Notes: a model not told the origin generated them from the sequence alone. Shown: positions 1-8,621, counted from the first letter of the stretch. The stretch: 64,000 bases of DNA from Treponema putidum (GCF_000755145.1 NZ_CP009228.1:741827-805826); one strand, 5' to 3'. Program-made: numbers and translations.

Positions 1-1
1 A

Positions 2-385
2 TTCAGCGACTATCTTGTTGTCCTTGAAACACAGGAGCGAAGCATACATGAAGATAATATAGATGCCTTGGTGCATCACACGGAGTTGGAACAGTCGATA
101 ATTGGGGATATTTTTACAATTCAAAAGGTAATAGACCCGATAGAAGAAATGTACCGATTCGGTATGCCCGATAAGGACGACGCCGAGGTTGTAAGGCTTA
201 AATCGGATCTGAGTAAACTTCAATCCCAAGTCATAGACCAAAATAAAAAGAACAGGGAGCTTTTACAATCCCGAATGACTGATTTGAGGCAAGAAATAAT
301 ATCCATAAAACCGAACTACAGCTATACATCAAAGGCCTTTGCCAAGCAAGAAGCCGTTTCAGGCTTAGTTGATATAAGCATTTAA
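2..385 (+). CDS. FlgN-like flagellar chaperone, C-terminal part
   Basis: The frame is open from the window edge to the stop, so the 5' end is missing and the protein continues upstream. About 127 residues are visible. They are mostly charged and helical: a LVVLETQERSIHEDNIDAL stretch, then a heptad-like segment rich in Leu, Ser, Gln and Lys. Leu/Glu-rich helices followed by a 'DIDAL'-type turn recall FlgN/FlgT-type export chaperones of the flagellar hook-filament junction proteins. The flagellar neighbours that would support this lie outside the window, so the family call is inference. The gene ends tail-to-tail with the next one, overlapping it by four bases. Confidence 0.45.
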   Translation, partial: FSDYLVVLETQERSIHEDNIDALVHHTELEQSIIGDIFTIQKVIDPIEEMYRFGMPDKDDAEVVRLKSDLSKLQSQVIDQNKKNRELLQSRMTDLRQEIISIKPNYSYTSKAFAKQEAVSGLVDISI

Positions 386-1296
386 TTTTTATTTTTCAGG
401 TATTCAATATCTTCCCTTATGGTTGCGGCTCTAAAAGAGTTAGGGGCTTTTTTTAAAGCTGCTTCAAGGTATTCTATTATTTTTTTTGCAGGCGTATTCG
501 GTAAAATAGAGTAAAAATATGCAATATTGCATAATACCCCTTGCTCTTCTTCAGAAGTTAGAAGCCCTGTTTCTAAGGTTTTGTTTAATTCTGCTATTAT
601 TTCATTGTGTTTTTGTTGTTTAAACAATGGTTCAATGTTTAGCTGCATTCTCGCAAGTATAAAGGAGCCTAATAGTCCGCTTTCATTTGAAGGATCGCTT
701 TTTATGCCTTCTTCAAAAAGATTTCTGTACTTTTCGGAATCGACAAGATAAATTTTATCAAAAAATGCGTTTATAGCCTTTATTTTTTCAGGGCCGTTCG
801 CTTCATTGATGTTTTTTCGTAAATTTTCTACAGCTTTTCCCTTTTCTTTTAGTTTATTCAAATACTCTAAAAATGAAGAAGAGGATGTAATCTGTTCAGG
901 AATTAGATCCGAATGATAAACGTCTCCGTGTTCATTTATCAAACACAGGTATGGAACTTGAGTAATATTATAATCCGAAAAAAGGACATAATTTTTTTCC
1001 AGTTGAACCGAATCGGCTGATTCTTCATCCTTTACTATGTCTACATTGTAAAAAATAAAATCCTTATTTATTTTTGAAAATAAGCTGCCGGTAAAAACGT
1101 TTTCTAATAAGTTTTTACTTTGCGGATCGGTATCCGAAGCAGTAAAAAGCATTAGCCCATGTTTTTTTGACAGAGCTATATCTTTTTCGATAGCGGATCC
1201 GTCCGTTTTCCAGTCTTTTTGTATGCTTGAACAGCTTGTAAGAAACAGCATAGAAAAAATAAACAGGTAAATTTTCATAATATTGATAGATTTCAT
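382..1296 (-). CDS. thioredoxin-fold lipoprotein
   Basis: The 304-residue precursor has a Lys-poor signal peptide ending in a lipobox (LTSC, Cys about residue 22), so it should be a lipoprotein. Residues 35-150 look like a thioredoxin-fold domain: strand 'GLMLFTAS', helix, then 'ITQVPYLCLINEHG' with the family's cis-proline loop. No CXXC pair is seen, so redox activity is doubtful. The C-terminal half is helical and resembles TPR-type repeats (EYLEAALKKAPNSF). It lies 22 bp downstream of the NicO permease in the same direction, suggesting one operon with the metal-transport pair. A binding or chaperone role is inference. Confidence 0.6.
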   Translation of the reverse strand: MKSINIMKIYLFIFSMLFLTSCSSIQKDWKTDGSAIEKDIALSKKHGLMLFTASDTDPQSKNLLENVFTGSLFSKINKDFIFYNVDIVKDEESADSVQLEKNYVLFSDYNITQVPYLCLINEHGDVYHSDLIPEQITSSSSFLEYLNKLKEKGKAVENLRKNINEANGPEKIKAINAFFDKIYLVDSEKYRNLFEEGIKSDPSNESGLLGSFILARMQLNIEPLFKQQKHNEIIAELNKTLETGLLTSEEEQGVLCNIAYFYSILPNTPAKKIIEYLEAALKKAPNSFRAATIREDIEYLKNKN

Positions 1297-1318
1297 ATTA
1301 ACTCCTGCAAAATAAATT

Positions 1319-2196
1319 TTATTTTAGTATTCTAAACAAACTTAGGATAAAAGGCAAGGCTGTTTTTACCGAAATGTAGAGTAAAAAGCTATATCCTCCG
1401 ATCTGGAGAATTGAGCCGATTAGTCCTACAAGTTTTTCTTTATTTTTTAATTTATAAAAAAGACCTGTCCTTCCGGCCCATGCTAAATATCCTGATGCTA
1501 TTATCGGGATACTCATCCCTATAGACATAGCTATTACCGAAAAAATTCCTAAGGCTAAAACATCAAGGCTTACAGCTAAGACCAAAACAAGCATTGCCGC
1601 CGGACAAGGATAAATACCGCTTAGTAAAATTGCCCCAAGTTTAAGTTTTTTATTCTCAGAATTTTTTTTGTATTTATATCTTTTAGTGCATCAATTATTC
1701 CGCAAAGAGATAGCACTATCAAAATTAAAAAAGAAACTCCCTCCATGTATATCATTGCATCATTTGAACGTGAGAGGATTGCTCCTGAAAGCCCCTTAAA
1801 AATAAGCATAAGGACTATTGCGGCACCTCCATGTGCACCTGCCAAAATAAGACCTGTAAAAAGAGGCTCTAAGCTATTTGATTCTTTTGTAATGTAAAAC
1901 GAAAAGATTACAGTCTTACGGTGTCCCGGCCCTGCTGCATGAACCAAGCCGTATAAGAATGCAATGGCCAATATGGACAATAAAACGTTAAAATTTTTAT
2001 TTTCTTTCCAATCGTTTATATAATCTCCCAGCTTTTGGTTTAAAATACGCTGACCCTTTAAAATATTTTCCGAAGGTTGTCCTTGATATACAGGCATAGG
2101 AGAATTCTTTTTGCCTGTAAAAGGATTTGCAAATAATGAGGTTATATTAACGACAAAAAAAATAATTATCCATCTTTTTTTCATAAGCATTTTCAA
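1319..2196 (-). pseudogene. NicO-family nickel/cobalt permease, frameshifted at A8
   Basis: Two reading frames make one NicO/RcnA-like protein. The first (2196-1621) carries a signal or first helix, a 'LYGLVHAAGPGHRKT' motif with the conserved His residues, and two more membrane segments. It then runs into a stop. The second (ending 1319) continues as a GIYPCPAAMLVLVL segment, the second NicO signature, plus three helices. The frame switches at an eight-base A tract (plus-strand T8, 1662-1669); one extra A would join the halves into about 290 residues. The start overlaps the DUF1007 gene by about 50 bp. Slippage at the tract, a true null allele or a sequencing error are all possible. Confidence 0.75.
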
Positions 2197-2842
2197 ACCT
2201 AATTCTTACTTCTTTTGGATAATAGGTATTAAGCCCGGGTGCCCATTTATAATATATTCTATTATCGTCCATTGCTCCTAAAGGGTCATAATAAACGGGA
2301 TAATTTTTATTTTCTATAATCATATATGATGGCTTTACCATAGTTTTGTCATATATGAATTTAACGGCCGCATTTTCAGGATAGGTAATATCGCAAAAAA
2401 ACGTATAATCATAGCAGGCTAAAAATATTTCCTGCCCCTCAAACCCGCTTAAATCTATAAAAAAGCGGTAACTTAAAATACCCTTATTTTGCCAAACGGA
2501 AAAAGAGTCTTTTTCAATATGCTCAGGGGTTACCCGTTTTTCTCCCTGCCTAATGAAGGTAAAATAATAAAAATTTTCAGTGTAGCTAAATGCATTTTCG
2601 TAAACATCGGCAGTTTCTTTTGTGCTGAATATTCCGTCGCCATTTAAGTCATAACCGCTTATTACATCTGCACTAAAAAATCTATCAAATGTCCATGTAA
2701 TATAGGCTCCTTTTATAGCTTTCCTCGAAAAAACTACCTCAAGGGAGCTTGTAAACCACATATGAGGATGAGAAAAGGCCGGAAAGCCTATTAGAAAAAT
2801 GAATATTATAACCGGTATACTTTTTTTTAATTTTATCAACAT
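2147..2842 (-). CDS. DUF1007-family periplasmic protein
   Basis: The 231-residue product has a signal peptide (about residues 1-24) whose predicted mature end begins HPHMWF. This matches the N-terminal His-Pro-His motif of DUF1007 proteins, which usually sit beside NicO permeases and are thought to bind metal in the periplasm. A 'DLNGDGIF' stretch looks like a calcium-binding loop. It is the first gene of a minus-strand operon with the NicO permease and the thioredoxin-fold lipoprotein, and is divergent from a DtxR-family regulator. That layout suggests metal-dependent control of the operon, but the metal is unknown. Confidence 0.7.
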   Translation of the reverse strand: MLIKLKKSIPVIIFIFLIGFPAFSHPHMWFTSSLEVVFSRKAIKGAYITWTFDRFFSADVISGYDLNGDGIFSTKETADVYENAFSYTENFYYFTFIRQGEKRVTPEHIEKDSFSVWQNKGILSYRFFIDLSGFEGQEIFLACYDYTFFCDITYPENAAVKFIYDKTMVKPSYMIIENKNYPVYYDPLGAMDDNRIYYKWAPGLNTYYPKEVRIRFENAYEKKMDNYFFCR

Positions 2843-2909
2843 AGTTCCGTATCTACAATCCAGTACAAAAATAGAACAAACATTCTTTTGATATGATACA
2901 AAAAAGTCC

Positions 2910-2938
2910 TTGTTTTGTCAAAGGAAATAGTGTATAAT
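2910..2938 (+). promoter_or_regulatory. promoter of the DtxR-family gene
   Basis: A -35 TTGTTT (2910-2915) and a perfect -10 TATAAT (2933-2938) are separated by 17 bp. The -10 ends six bases before the ATG at 2945, so transcription should start at or next to the start codon. Confidence 0.65.
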
Positions 2939-2944
2939 ATTAGC

Positions 2945-3364
2945 ATGAATAAACGAACGCATGTAGCAGGAACTATTACTTCCTCAAAAGAAGATTATCT
3001 TGAACGTATTTATGACTTATCTTTGATTGATGAGCACGTGAGGTCTATTGATGTTGCAAGAGCATTAAACGTTTCGAGGGCAAGTGTTAATAAGTCTCTT
3101 GGGGGGCTAAAAGAAGATGGATATATTGAGCAAGAGCCTTATGGAACCATTACTTTAACAAAAAAAGGCAAGGCTATTGCAAAAGATGTCCGTACAAGAC
3201 ACAATGCGCTAAGAGCTTTTTTAACTCAAGTTCTTAAAGTAGATTATGAAATTGCAGATACTGATGCTTGCGAGATGGAACATGCAATAAGTAAGCACAC
3301 TGCAGATAAACTTTATGCCTATTTAAAAAAGCTGGGTATAACAGAAAAAAATACGGAAAAATAA
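2945..3364 (+). CDS. DtxR/MntR-family metal-dependent repressor
   Basis: The 139-residue protein has a winged HTH at about residues 12-65 (EDYLERIYDL, then SIDVARALNVSRASVNKSLGGL, then a wing ending in TLTKKGKAIA). A dimerisation/metal region follows, in which DACEMEHAISKHTADKL carries the Cys/Glu/His ligand set of the DtxR/MntR family. There is no C-terminal FeoA domain, as in short MntR/ScaR members. I chose ATG 2945; a TTG at 2915 lies inside the -35 region and has no Shine-Dalgarno sequence. It is divergent from the DUF1007-NicO operon, its likely target. The sensed metal cannot be told from sequence alone. Confidence 0.8.
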   Translation: MNKRTHVAGTITSSKEDYLERIYDLSLIDEHVRSIDVARALNVSRASVNKSLGGLKEDGYIEQEPYGTITLTKKGKAIAKDVRTRHNALRAFLTQVLKVDYEIADTDACEMEHAISKHTADKLYAYLKKLGITEKNTEK

Positions 3365-3365
3365 T

Positions 3366-4280
3366 CTATCTTACCTGCCACTTTCCCCCGATATTGACTA
3401 TACGTTTTGCAGGGAGAGAAAGGATTCGGCCGTCATCTCCTAAAAGAGAGACCATCCTGTTAAGAAGATTTACTTCGGTAATTTTAAAGATTGTGCCGTC
3501 ATACGAGAACTTTGCTCCTTCCGGCGGCATCGATCTTCTTGCTTCTGCATACCAATCATATTCGTAAGAGAGACAGCATAATAACCTTCCGCACTGTCCC
3601 GATATTTTAGATGAATTCAACGATAGATTTTGCTCTTTCGCCATTTTTATAGAAACAGGCTTGAGTTTATCGGTTACATTATGGCAGCAATAGGGCCTGC
3701 CGCAGCAGCCGAGTCCTCCTATAATTCTAGATTCGTCTCTAACACCTATTTGCCTTAACTCAACTCGTATTTTAAAAACGGAAACGAGATCTTTAACCAG
3801 CTTTCTAAAATCTATACGGGTGTCGGCACTGAAAAAGAATAATACCTTCGGTTCATCAAGCAAAAAATGACAACCTATAAATTTCATTTCCAAGTTATTT
3901 AAGGACACCTTTTCTTTAAAAATCTTGGCAGCTTCTTTTTCTTTTTTATTGTTTTCTTCTAAGATAATCTCTTCTTCAGTATTTATTTTTCGAATAATTT
4001 TTACAACCTCGTCAGGATCTGCATTGATGGGAGTTTTGACAAGACCTCCTAATCTTGCTGCATCATTACCATATCGTGTAGGTACAAGAACAAAGTCTCC
4101 CGTTTTAAACTCTTGGTGTTCGTCAGCTGTCGCATAAAAGCTTTCTTTTGAGTAATCCAAATTAAGTTCATACAGGGGTTGAGGAAAATCTTTAGGATTT
4201 GAGCTCATTTTTACAGGCTTTTGATCCTTATCTTCAAGAGATTCAATATCTTCTATATTTTCATTAATATCATAATCCAT
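3366..4280 (-). CDS. PSP1 domain protein (RicT/YaaT-like)
   Basis: The 304-residue protein contains a PSP1 C-terminal domain. Two cysteine clusters, GGLGCCGRPYCC and GQCGRLLCC, match the cysteines that hold Fe-S clusters in the Bacillus RicA-RicF-RicT complex, which helps RNA processing. An acidic N-terminal extension of about 35 residues precedes it. It is last in a minus-strand run with a YaaR-family gene, a bactofilin and an M23 peptidase. yaaT and yaaR are also close neighbours in Bacillus, which supports both assignments. Function in spirochaetes is not established. Confidence 0.8.
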   Translation of the reverse strand: MDYDINENIEDIESLEDKDQKPVKMSSNPKDFPQPLYELNLDYSKESFYATADEHQEFKTGDFVLVPTRYGNDAARLGGLVKTPINADPDEVVKIIRKINTEEEIILEENNKKEKEAAKIFKEKVSLNNLEMKFIGCHFLLDEPKVLFFFSADTRIDFRKLVKDLVSVFKIRVELRQIGVRDESRIIGGLGCCGRPYCCHNVTDKLKPVSIKMAKEQNLSLNSSKISGQCGRLLCCLSYEYDWYAEARRSMPPEGAKFSYDGTIFKITEVNLLNRMVSLLGDDGRILSLPAKRIVNIGGKWQVR

Positions 4281-4290
4281 TTTTACTCCG

Positions 4291-4851
4291 CTATGTTGTC
4301 AAATTGATTAAAAGGCCTTTTATTTCATCCAGTTTAGCTAAAATTTGTAGTTTTTCAAGTTGATTAAATAAAAGTTCCTGTGTCAGCTTGTCTATTTTTT
4401 CATCAATGACTTTTACTATTACATAATTACGCTGTTTTAGAGGATTTAAGCCTCCTGAAGTTACCGCTTTTGCGTCAAGAGAGTGAGAAACGGCAAAACG
4501 GACAAATTTTTTAACAGCTTGTTTATATTTGGTAATAGTTTCGGTATTTACATTATCAGCCAGATTTGCCCCGCTTGAATAGACATCGTCTTGTAAAAGA
4601 GCCAGAATGTCATCTACGGCCTTTTTTCTTTCTTCAAGATTAAGACCTTCCAGCTTTTTTTCATAATAGAATTCTTCAGATTCTTGAATATTATTATCCA
4701 AAATTGTGTCTAAAAAGGATTTTTGCTTTTTTAGCTTGGTATCTTCTGCTTTTCGTGTTTGATTTTTTTGAGTATGCGAATCTTTTGCTATTAAAGGTGC
4801 GGCAGTATTAAGAGCGGAAACATAGTTGCTTGTGTCCACAGAGTTTCCCAT
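4291..4851 (-). CDS. YaaR family (DUF327) protein
   Basis: The 186-residue cytosolic protein has a Lys-rich N-terminus and a helical C-terminal domain. Its 'TKYKQAVKKFVRFAVSHSL' and 'VIVKVIDEKIDKLTQELL' segments match the DUF327/YaaR signature. No catalytic motif is visible. It lies between the bactofilin and PSP1 genes with 9-10 bp gaps, so translation is probably coupled. Its role is unknown; adjacency to RicT-like proteins is the only clue. Confidence 0.7.
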   Translation of the reverse strand: MGNSVDTSNYVSALNTAAPLIAKDSHTQKNQTRKAEDTKLKKQKSFLDTILDNNIQESEEFYYEKKLEGLNLEERKKAVDDILALLQDDVYSSGANLADNVNTETITKYKQAVKKFVRFAVSHSLDAKAVTSGGLNPLKQRNYVIVKVIDEKIDKLTQELLFNQLEKLQILAKLDEIKGLLINLTT

Positions 4852-4860
4852 AATTTAACC

Positions 4861-5280
4861 TCACCTTGAATGCACAAGAGCAGAAGCCGCAAGGCCCTGT
4901 CTGTTTTTATATTCTTTTTCTGCCTTTTCAAATTCATTTTGATTATCTACGGCAAAGCAGTAGCCGTGTAAAAATACATCATCATCAAGGCGTATCTTTT
5001 TTGTCAAAACGGAACCTAAAACAAGGCCTGTTGACAATACTACTACGCTTTCCGGGGCTATAACATCGCCCTGAACCATTCCGCCTATGGTTATTGATTT
5101 GGCGTGTATGTTGCCCCTGACTCTGGCGTTCTCTGCAATTATAACTCTTCCGGGAGTGTTGATATCTCCGTTTATATCTCCATCTATACGTAAAAAGCCG
5201 GGCACACTTAAACTTCCGTTTACGAAAGTTCCCGGGCCTATGATTGTGTTTATGGAAATATCATCAGTAAAATCGGCCAT
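4861..5280 (-). CDS. bactofilin
   Basis: The 139-residue protein is a bactofilin (DUF583/CcmA). A central right-handed beta-helix of hydrophobic-Gly repeats (residues 12-105: TIIGPGTFVNGSLSVPGFLR, then GDINGDINTPGRVIIAENA and onward) has short tails. Bactofilins polymerise without nucleotide and scaffold cell-wall enzymes. The gene starts two bases after the stop of a LytM-type peptidase, the classic pairing that sets cell curvature or helicity in other bacteria. A shape role in this spirochaete is a reasonable inference. Confidence 0.85.
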   Translation of the reverse strand: MADFTDDISINTIIGPGTFVNGSLSVPGFLRIDGDINGDINTPGRVIIAENARVRGNIHAKSITIGGMVQGDVIAPESVVVLSTGLVLGSVLTKKIRLDDDVFLHGYCFAVDNQNEFEKAEKEYKNRQGLAASALVHSR

Positions 5281-5282
5281 GA

Positions 5283-6314
5283 CTATTTTTTTCTTCCGGT
5301 ATTTTTTATGTTCAGATATTTCATAGGATCTACAACATCCGAACCTATGTGGACCTCATAGTGCAAATGAGGGCCGGTAGATATGCCTGTATTTCCTATA
5401 TAACCTATTACTTGACCTTTTTGTACATGCTGCCCTCTTGTAACTCTAAATGAGCTTAGGTGAGCATACCTCGTAAAAAAACCATGCTTATGTTTGATAA
5501 TAATGTAGTTGCCCCAGCCCGAATCCGTTTCTACTGTAATAACTTGGCCGTCAGCTGTAGCCATAATGGGATCGCCGGAACGGCCTGTTGCAAGGTCTAT
5601 ACCCGTATGAATATACCATTGGCCGGTAAAAGGGTGCCGGTTTTGGCCGAATGCCATCGTGATATGTCCGATACCCCCTTTGATGGGCCAAAGACTGGGA
5701 ATATCTGAAAATAGGGCTGTTTGAGTGTCCATGAGCTTTGCCATTTCCTGTACAGGCTGAATGGTATCCTGTAAGTAGGCTGAGAATTTTTTTAGCTCAT
5801 TTACTTCCCTGGCAGTTCCTTGAGCTTGCTCTTGTACGTTAAACAAGAGTGAAAGATCGCTTGAATCATCATTTTCCGCTCCTGTTTCCATAATAGACTG
5901 TAAGCCCAATGATGCTAACGTAGAAGAAAGAGTGGATTGAAAATTTTTTGCATTTTTTAAAAAATCATTTGTTTCATTTTTTAAAACATTAAGGCTCGCT
6001 TGAGTTTTGCGTGTTTCTTCTTTTAGGTTTGCCAGCTTTTTGGCTGAAGCTATGGATTCGGCTGTAAACCAAAAAAATGAAGCTAAAATACCTAAAAGCA
6101 GTACGGATACAAAAATAATCGAAAATATACTTGCCTGAAAATTTACGACCCTTTTTTGAGAGTGCGGAACAACCATTATGGTAAGTTTTTTGCGTCCGCC
6201 GTTAATGAACTTCATTACACCCTTAGATACGGCCGCACAGAAAGCTCTAAAAAGCTCATTAAAATACCGTACTAAGTTATTTTCTGCCGTTTTATATGTT
6301 CGTGTTTTTGACAC
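5283..6314 (-). CDS. membrane-anchored M23 (LytM) peptidase
   Basis: The 343-residue protein has a basic cytoplasmic N-terminus, one membrane helix (about residues 54-77), a coiled-coil region (80-190) and a C-terminal M23 domain (215-335). The zinc motifs HTGID and HLHYEVH and the catalytic-site 'RYAHLSS' are present, so endopeptidase activity on peptidoglycan is expected. It is the first gene of the peptidase-bactofilin-YaaR-PSP1 operon. Its 5' region contains a good sigma-70 promoter. The coiled coil could mediate contact with the bactofilin or with divisome partners. Confidence 0.85.
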   Translation of the reverse strand: MSKTRTYKTAENNLVRYFNELFRAFCAAVSKGVMKFINGGRKKLTIMVVPHSQKRVVNFQASIFSIIFVSVLLLGILASFFWFTAESIASAKKLANLKEETRKTQASLNVLKNETNDFLKNAKNFQSTLSSTLASLGLQSIMETGAENDDSSDLSLLFNVQEQAQGTAREVNELKKFSAYLQDTIQPVQEMAKLMDTQTALFSDIPSLWPIKGGIGHITMAFGQNRHPFTGQWYIHTGIDLATGRSGDPIMATADGQVITVETDSGWGNYIIIKHKHGFFTRYAHLSSFRVTRGQHVQKGQVIGYIGNTGISTGPHLHYEVHIGSDVVDPMKYLNIKNTGRKK

Positions 6315-6438
6315 TTTAAACCCCTCTTTTGACTATACCATATTAAATAATAACTAAATTAAAATTTCAAAATTATCGGTACTGCCTATATCTTATCGGC
6401 GTTTTTAGCTGAATTATTTAGTACACAGCCGACATCCT

Positions 6439-6467
6439 ATTATATAATAAGTAATATTTTTTGTAAA
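6439..6467 (-). promoter_or_regulatory. promoter of the M23-bactofilin operon
   Basis: On the minus strand a -35 TTTACA (6467-6462) and a perfect -10 TATAAT (6444-6439) are spaced by 17 bp, about 125 bp upstream of the peptidase start. Confidence 0.55.
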
Positions 6468-6494
6468 GTCCTAAAATTTATATAAGCTAAATTG

Positions 6495-6523
6495 TGTACA
6501 AAGACTTAAAAATATGGTATAAT
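6495..6523 (+). promoter_or_regulatory. promoter of pheS
   Basis: An extended -10 (TGG then TATAAT, 6518-6523) is preceded at 17 bp by TGTACA (6495-6500). Start-codon spacing leaves a leader of about 30 bases with a GGAG ribosome site. No T-box structure is visible. Confidence 0.55.
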
Positions 6524-6558
6524 CCTTTATATTTTATACAAGAAACCTCGGAGTAAAT

Positions 6559-8106
6559 ATGGATATAAAAAATATTATAAAAAATCTTCATCCTCTTGAA
6601 ATTAAGGTGTTAAAAAAATTTAAAAAAGATGAAGACCTTGATACAAAAGCATTGGAGCTGCAATTAGATTATAAAGAAGGACATGCAAATCAGGTGTTTT
6701 CATGGCTTAAGATGAAAGAACTTGTTAAAGAAAAAAGCAGAAAAACAAAGATTTTTTTTGAACTTACCGAACTGGGAAAAGATTTTGCGGAAAATGGAAT
6801 GCCTGAACAACGAATTCTTTCTCTTTTAAAAGAAAAAGGTAAATTACGCCTTCCTGAAATTGCCGAAGCCCTCAATCTTCCCAATAAGGATGTAGGCTCA
6901 GCCTTCGGAACCCTTTCAAAAGAAGGGGCCGTTAAAATGGATGAAGAAAAAAGAGCATCTTTCGTTGCAGAGCCTTCTTCCGGCCGCTTAGAATTGCTAA
7001 AAAGCTTATTAAAAAAAGGAAAAGAGGCGGCCGATCATCTTCTTTCGGAAGAAAATTTAAATGCCGAAGAATTAAAAATAATAACTACCATTGCAAAAAA
7101 ACGCGGAGCGGCCGACAGCCCGTATAAAATAGTAGAAAGAGACTCAGTTGTTTACTCTTTTACGGATGAGGTAGAAGCCCTTCAAAGAGAACTTGAAGCG
7201 GAGGGTATTACGGGCGACGAAACAGGACAGCTTACTGCCGAGAGCTTAAAAACCGGAAGCTGGAAAAATCAAACATTTAGAAGTTATAATATAAATCTCC
7301 CTCCTGCCCGTATAATTTCGGGAAGAACTAACCCCTATTGCGATTTTTTGGAGGGTGTAAAGGATAAACTCGTAGGCTTAGGCTTTGAAGAATTTGACGG
7401 CCCGCTCGTAGAAACAGATTTTTGGAATTCGGACGCCCTTTTTATGCCCCAATTCCACGCAGCCCGCGATATTCATGACGTTTACTACATAAAAAATCCT
7501 ACTCACGCAAAGAGCATTGAAGAACCCTTTTTATCCCGCGTTGCCGAAGTCCACGAGACAGGCGGAAACACAGGAAGCCGAGGCTGGAATTATTCCTTTG
7601 ACAGAAACTTTACAAAGCGCCTCTTACTCAGAAGCCAAGGAACGGTTCTTTCTGCCCATCAGCTGGCAAAGGCTAAAATACCCGGCAAATATTTCGGCAT
7701 AGCCCGATGTTTCCGGTATGATAAGGTAGATGCTACCCACTTATCGGACTTTTACCAAACCGAAGGCATTGTTTTAGGCAATGAGGTCAATTTAAAAACC
7801 CTTTTAGGAATCCTCAAAATGTTCGCCGTTGAAATAGCCGGTGCTGACGAGGTTAAATATGTCGGCGGTTACTTTCCATTCACCGAACCTTCGATTGAAG
7901 TGCATATAAAACATCCCGTTTTAGGCTGGTTCGAGCTTGGCGGCTCAGGCATCCTTCGCCCCGAAGTATCGAGAACAATGGGAGTTGATGTCCCCGTATT
8001 GGCTTGGGGGATAGGCATTGACCGAATGGCCCTTATGGCCCTTGGCTTAAACGATTTGAGAGAGCTGTTCAGCTCGGATATTGAGGGAGTCAGGCTCAGA
8101 AAGTAA
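6559..8106 (+). CDS. pheS: phenylalanyl-tRNA synthetase alpha subunit (archaeal type)
   Basis: The 515-residue protein has N-terminal winged-helix DNA-binding-like domains (to about residue 230) and a class II aminoacyl-tRNA synthetase core. Motif 2 is seen around 'GIARCFRYDKVDATHLSDFYQ' and motif 3 around 'GWFELGGSGILRPEV' and 'AWGIGIDRMALM'. The long N-terminus is typical of archaeal/eukaryotic PheS and is a known feature of spirochaetes. The beta subunit is not adjacent, so the alpha2-beta2 enzyme is encoded at two loci. It charges tRNA-Phe. Confidence 0.93.
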   Translation: MDIKNIIKNLHPLEIKVLKKFKKDEDLDTKALELQLDYKEGHANQVFSWLKMKELVKEKSRKTKIFFELTELGKDFAENGMPEQRILSLLKEKGKLRLPEIAEALNLPNKDVGSAFGTLSKEGAVKMDEEKRASFVAEPSSGRLELLKSLLKKGKEAADHLLSEENLNAEELKIITTIAKKRGAADSPYKIVERDSVVYSFTDEVEALQRELEAEGITGDETGQLTAESLKTGSWKNQTFRSYNINLPPARIISGRTNPYCDFLEGVKDKLVGLGFEEFDGPLVETDFWNSDALFMPQFHAARDIHDVYYIKNPTHAKSIEEPFLSRVAEVHETGGNTGSRGWNYSFDRNFTKRLLLRSQGTVLSAHQLAKAKIPGKYFGIARCFRYDKVDATHLSDFYQTEGIVLGNEVNLKTLLGILKMFAVEIAGADEVKYVGGYFPFTEPSIEVHIKHPVLGWFELGGSGILRPEVSRTMGVDVPVLAWGIGIDRMALMALGLNDLRELFSSDIEGVRLRK

Positions 8107-8113
8107 AAAAAAG

Positions 8114-8144
8114 CCCCATCGGAGGGCGGAATCTTCCGATGGGG
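8114..8144. terminator. terminator between convergent pheS and lipoprotein gene
   Basis: Perfect 10-bp arms (CCCCATCGGA 8114-8123 and TCCGATGGGG 8135-8144). On the minus strand the stem is followed by eight T residues, so it serves the lipoprotein gene best and may stop pheS too. Confidence 0.8.
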
Positions 8145-8186
8145 ATAAAACTTTACCTGATTAAAAAACTGGCCTTACAGTTAAGT

Positions 8187-8492
8187 TTACTTTTTCTTTG
8201 GTATAAAACGTTTTCTTAATTCAGCTGCTTTAGTATATCGTGCAATAGATGTGCCGGGTTTTTTATCCACAATTTGATAATCTAATGCAAGGGCTTCAGT
8301 ATTAATTTCTGCAAGCATGTCTATAACAGCTCCTGCAGGTATCTGTCTAGTTTTTAATTCATTCTCAAGCGCGTTTATAAACTTTTCATAATGTGCTTTT
8401 TGTGCAGTATTCATTTTGAAAGTACAAGAAGTAAATAACAAAGCAGACACTGCCAACAAAAGTACAACTGTAAAAAATTTTTTATTTTTCAT
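8187..8492 (-). CDS. small lipoprotein
   Basis: This 101-residue protein starts with MKNKKFFTVVLLLAVSALL and a lipobox FTSC (Cys about residue 23). The ATG at 8492 is chosen because GGGAGG lies seven bases upstream; an earlier in-frame start would put extra residues before the signal peptide. The mature part is a short, basic helical domain (EKFINALENELKTRQ). No known family is recognised. A downstream bidirectional terminator ends the transcript. Confidence 0.7.
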   Translation of the reverse strand: MKNKKFFTVVLLLAVSALLFTSCTFKMNTAQKAHYEKFINALENELKTRQIPAGAVIDMLAEINTEALALDYQIVDKKPGTSIARYTKAAELRKRFIPKKK

Positions 8493-8543
8493 AAATACCT
8501 CCCAATAATGCGATGTTTTGTACCCTATGTACAAAACTCGTCA

Positions 8544-8621
8544 GATAAACAGTGAGGCTGAATTTCTGCCGAACTGTTTATCATAACTCCTTATAAAAAC
8601 TTTTTGCAAGTGTTTATAAGG
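8544..8621. repeat. two tandem inverted repeats in a lipoprotein leader
   Basis: Perfect inverted repeat GATAAACAGT (8544-8553) / ACTGTTTATC (8573-8582), followed by CCTTATAAA (8589-8597) / TTTATAAGG (8613-8621). They lie within 130 bp upstream of the lipoprotein gene on the minus strand. They may be operators or leader hairpins; neither has a U tract. Confidence 0.5.
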
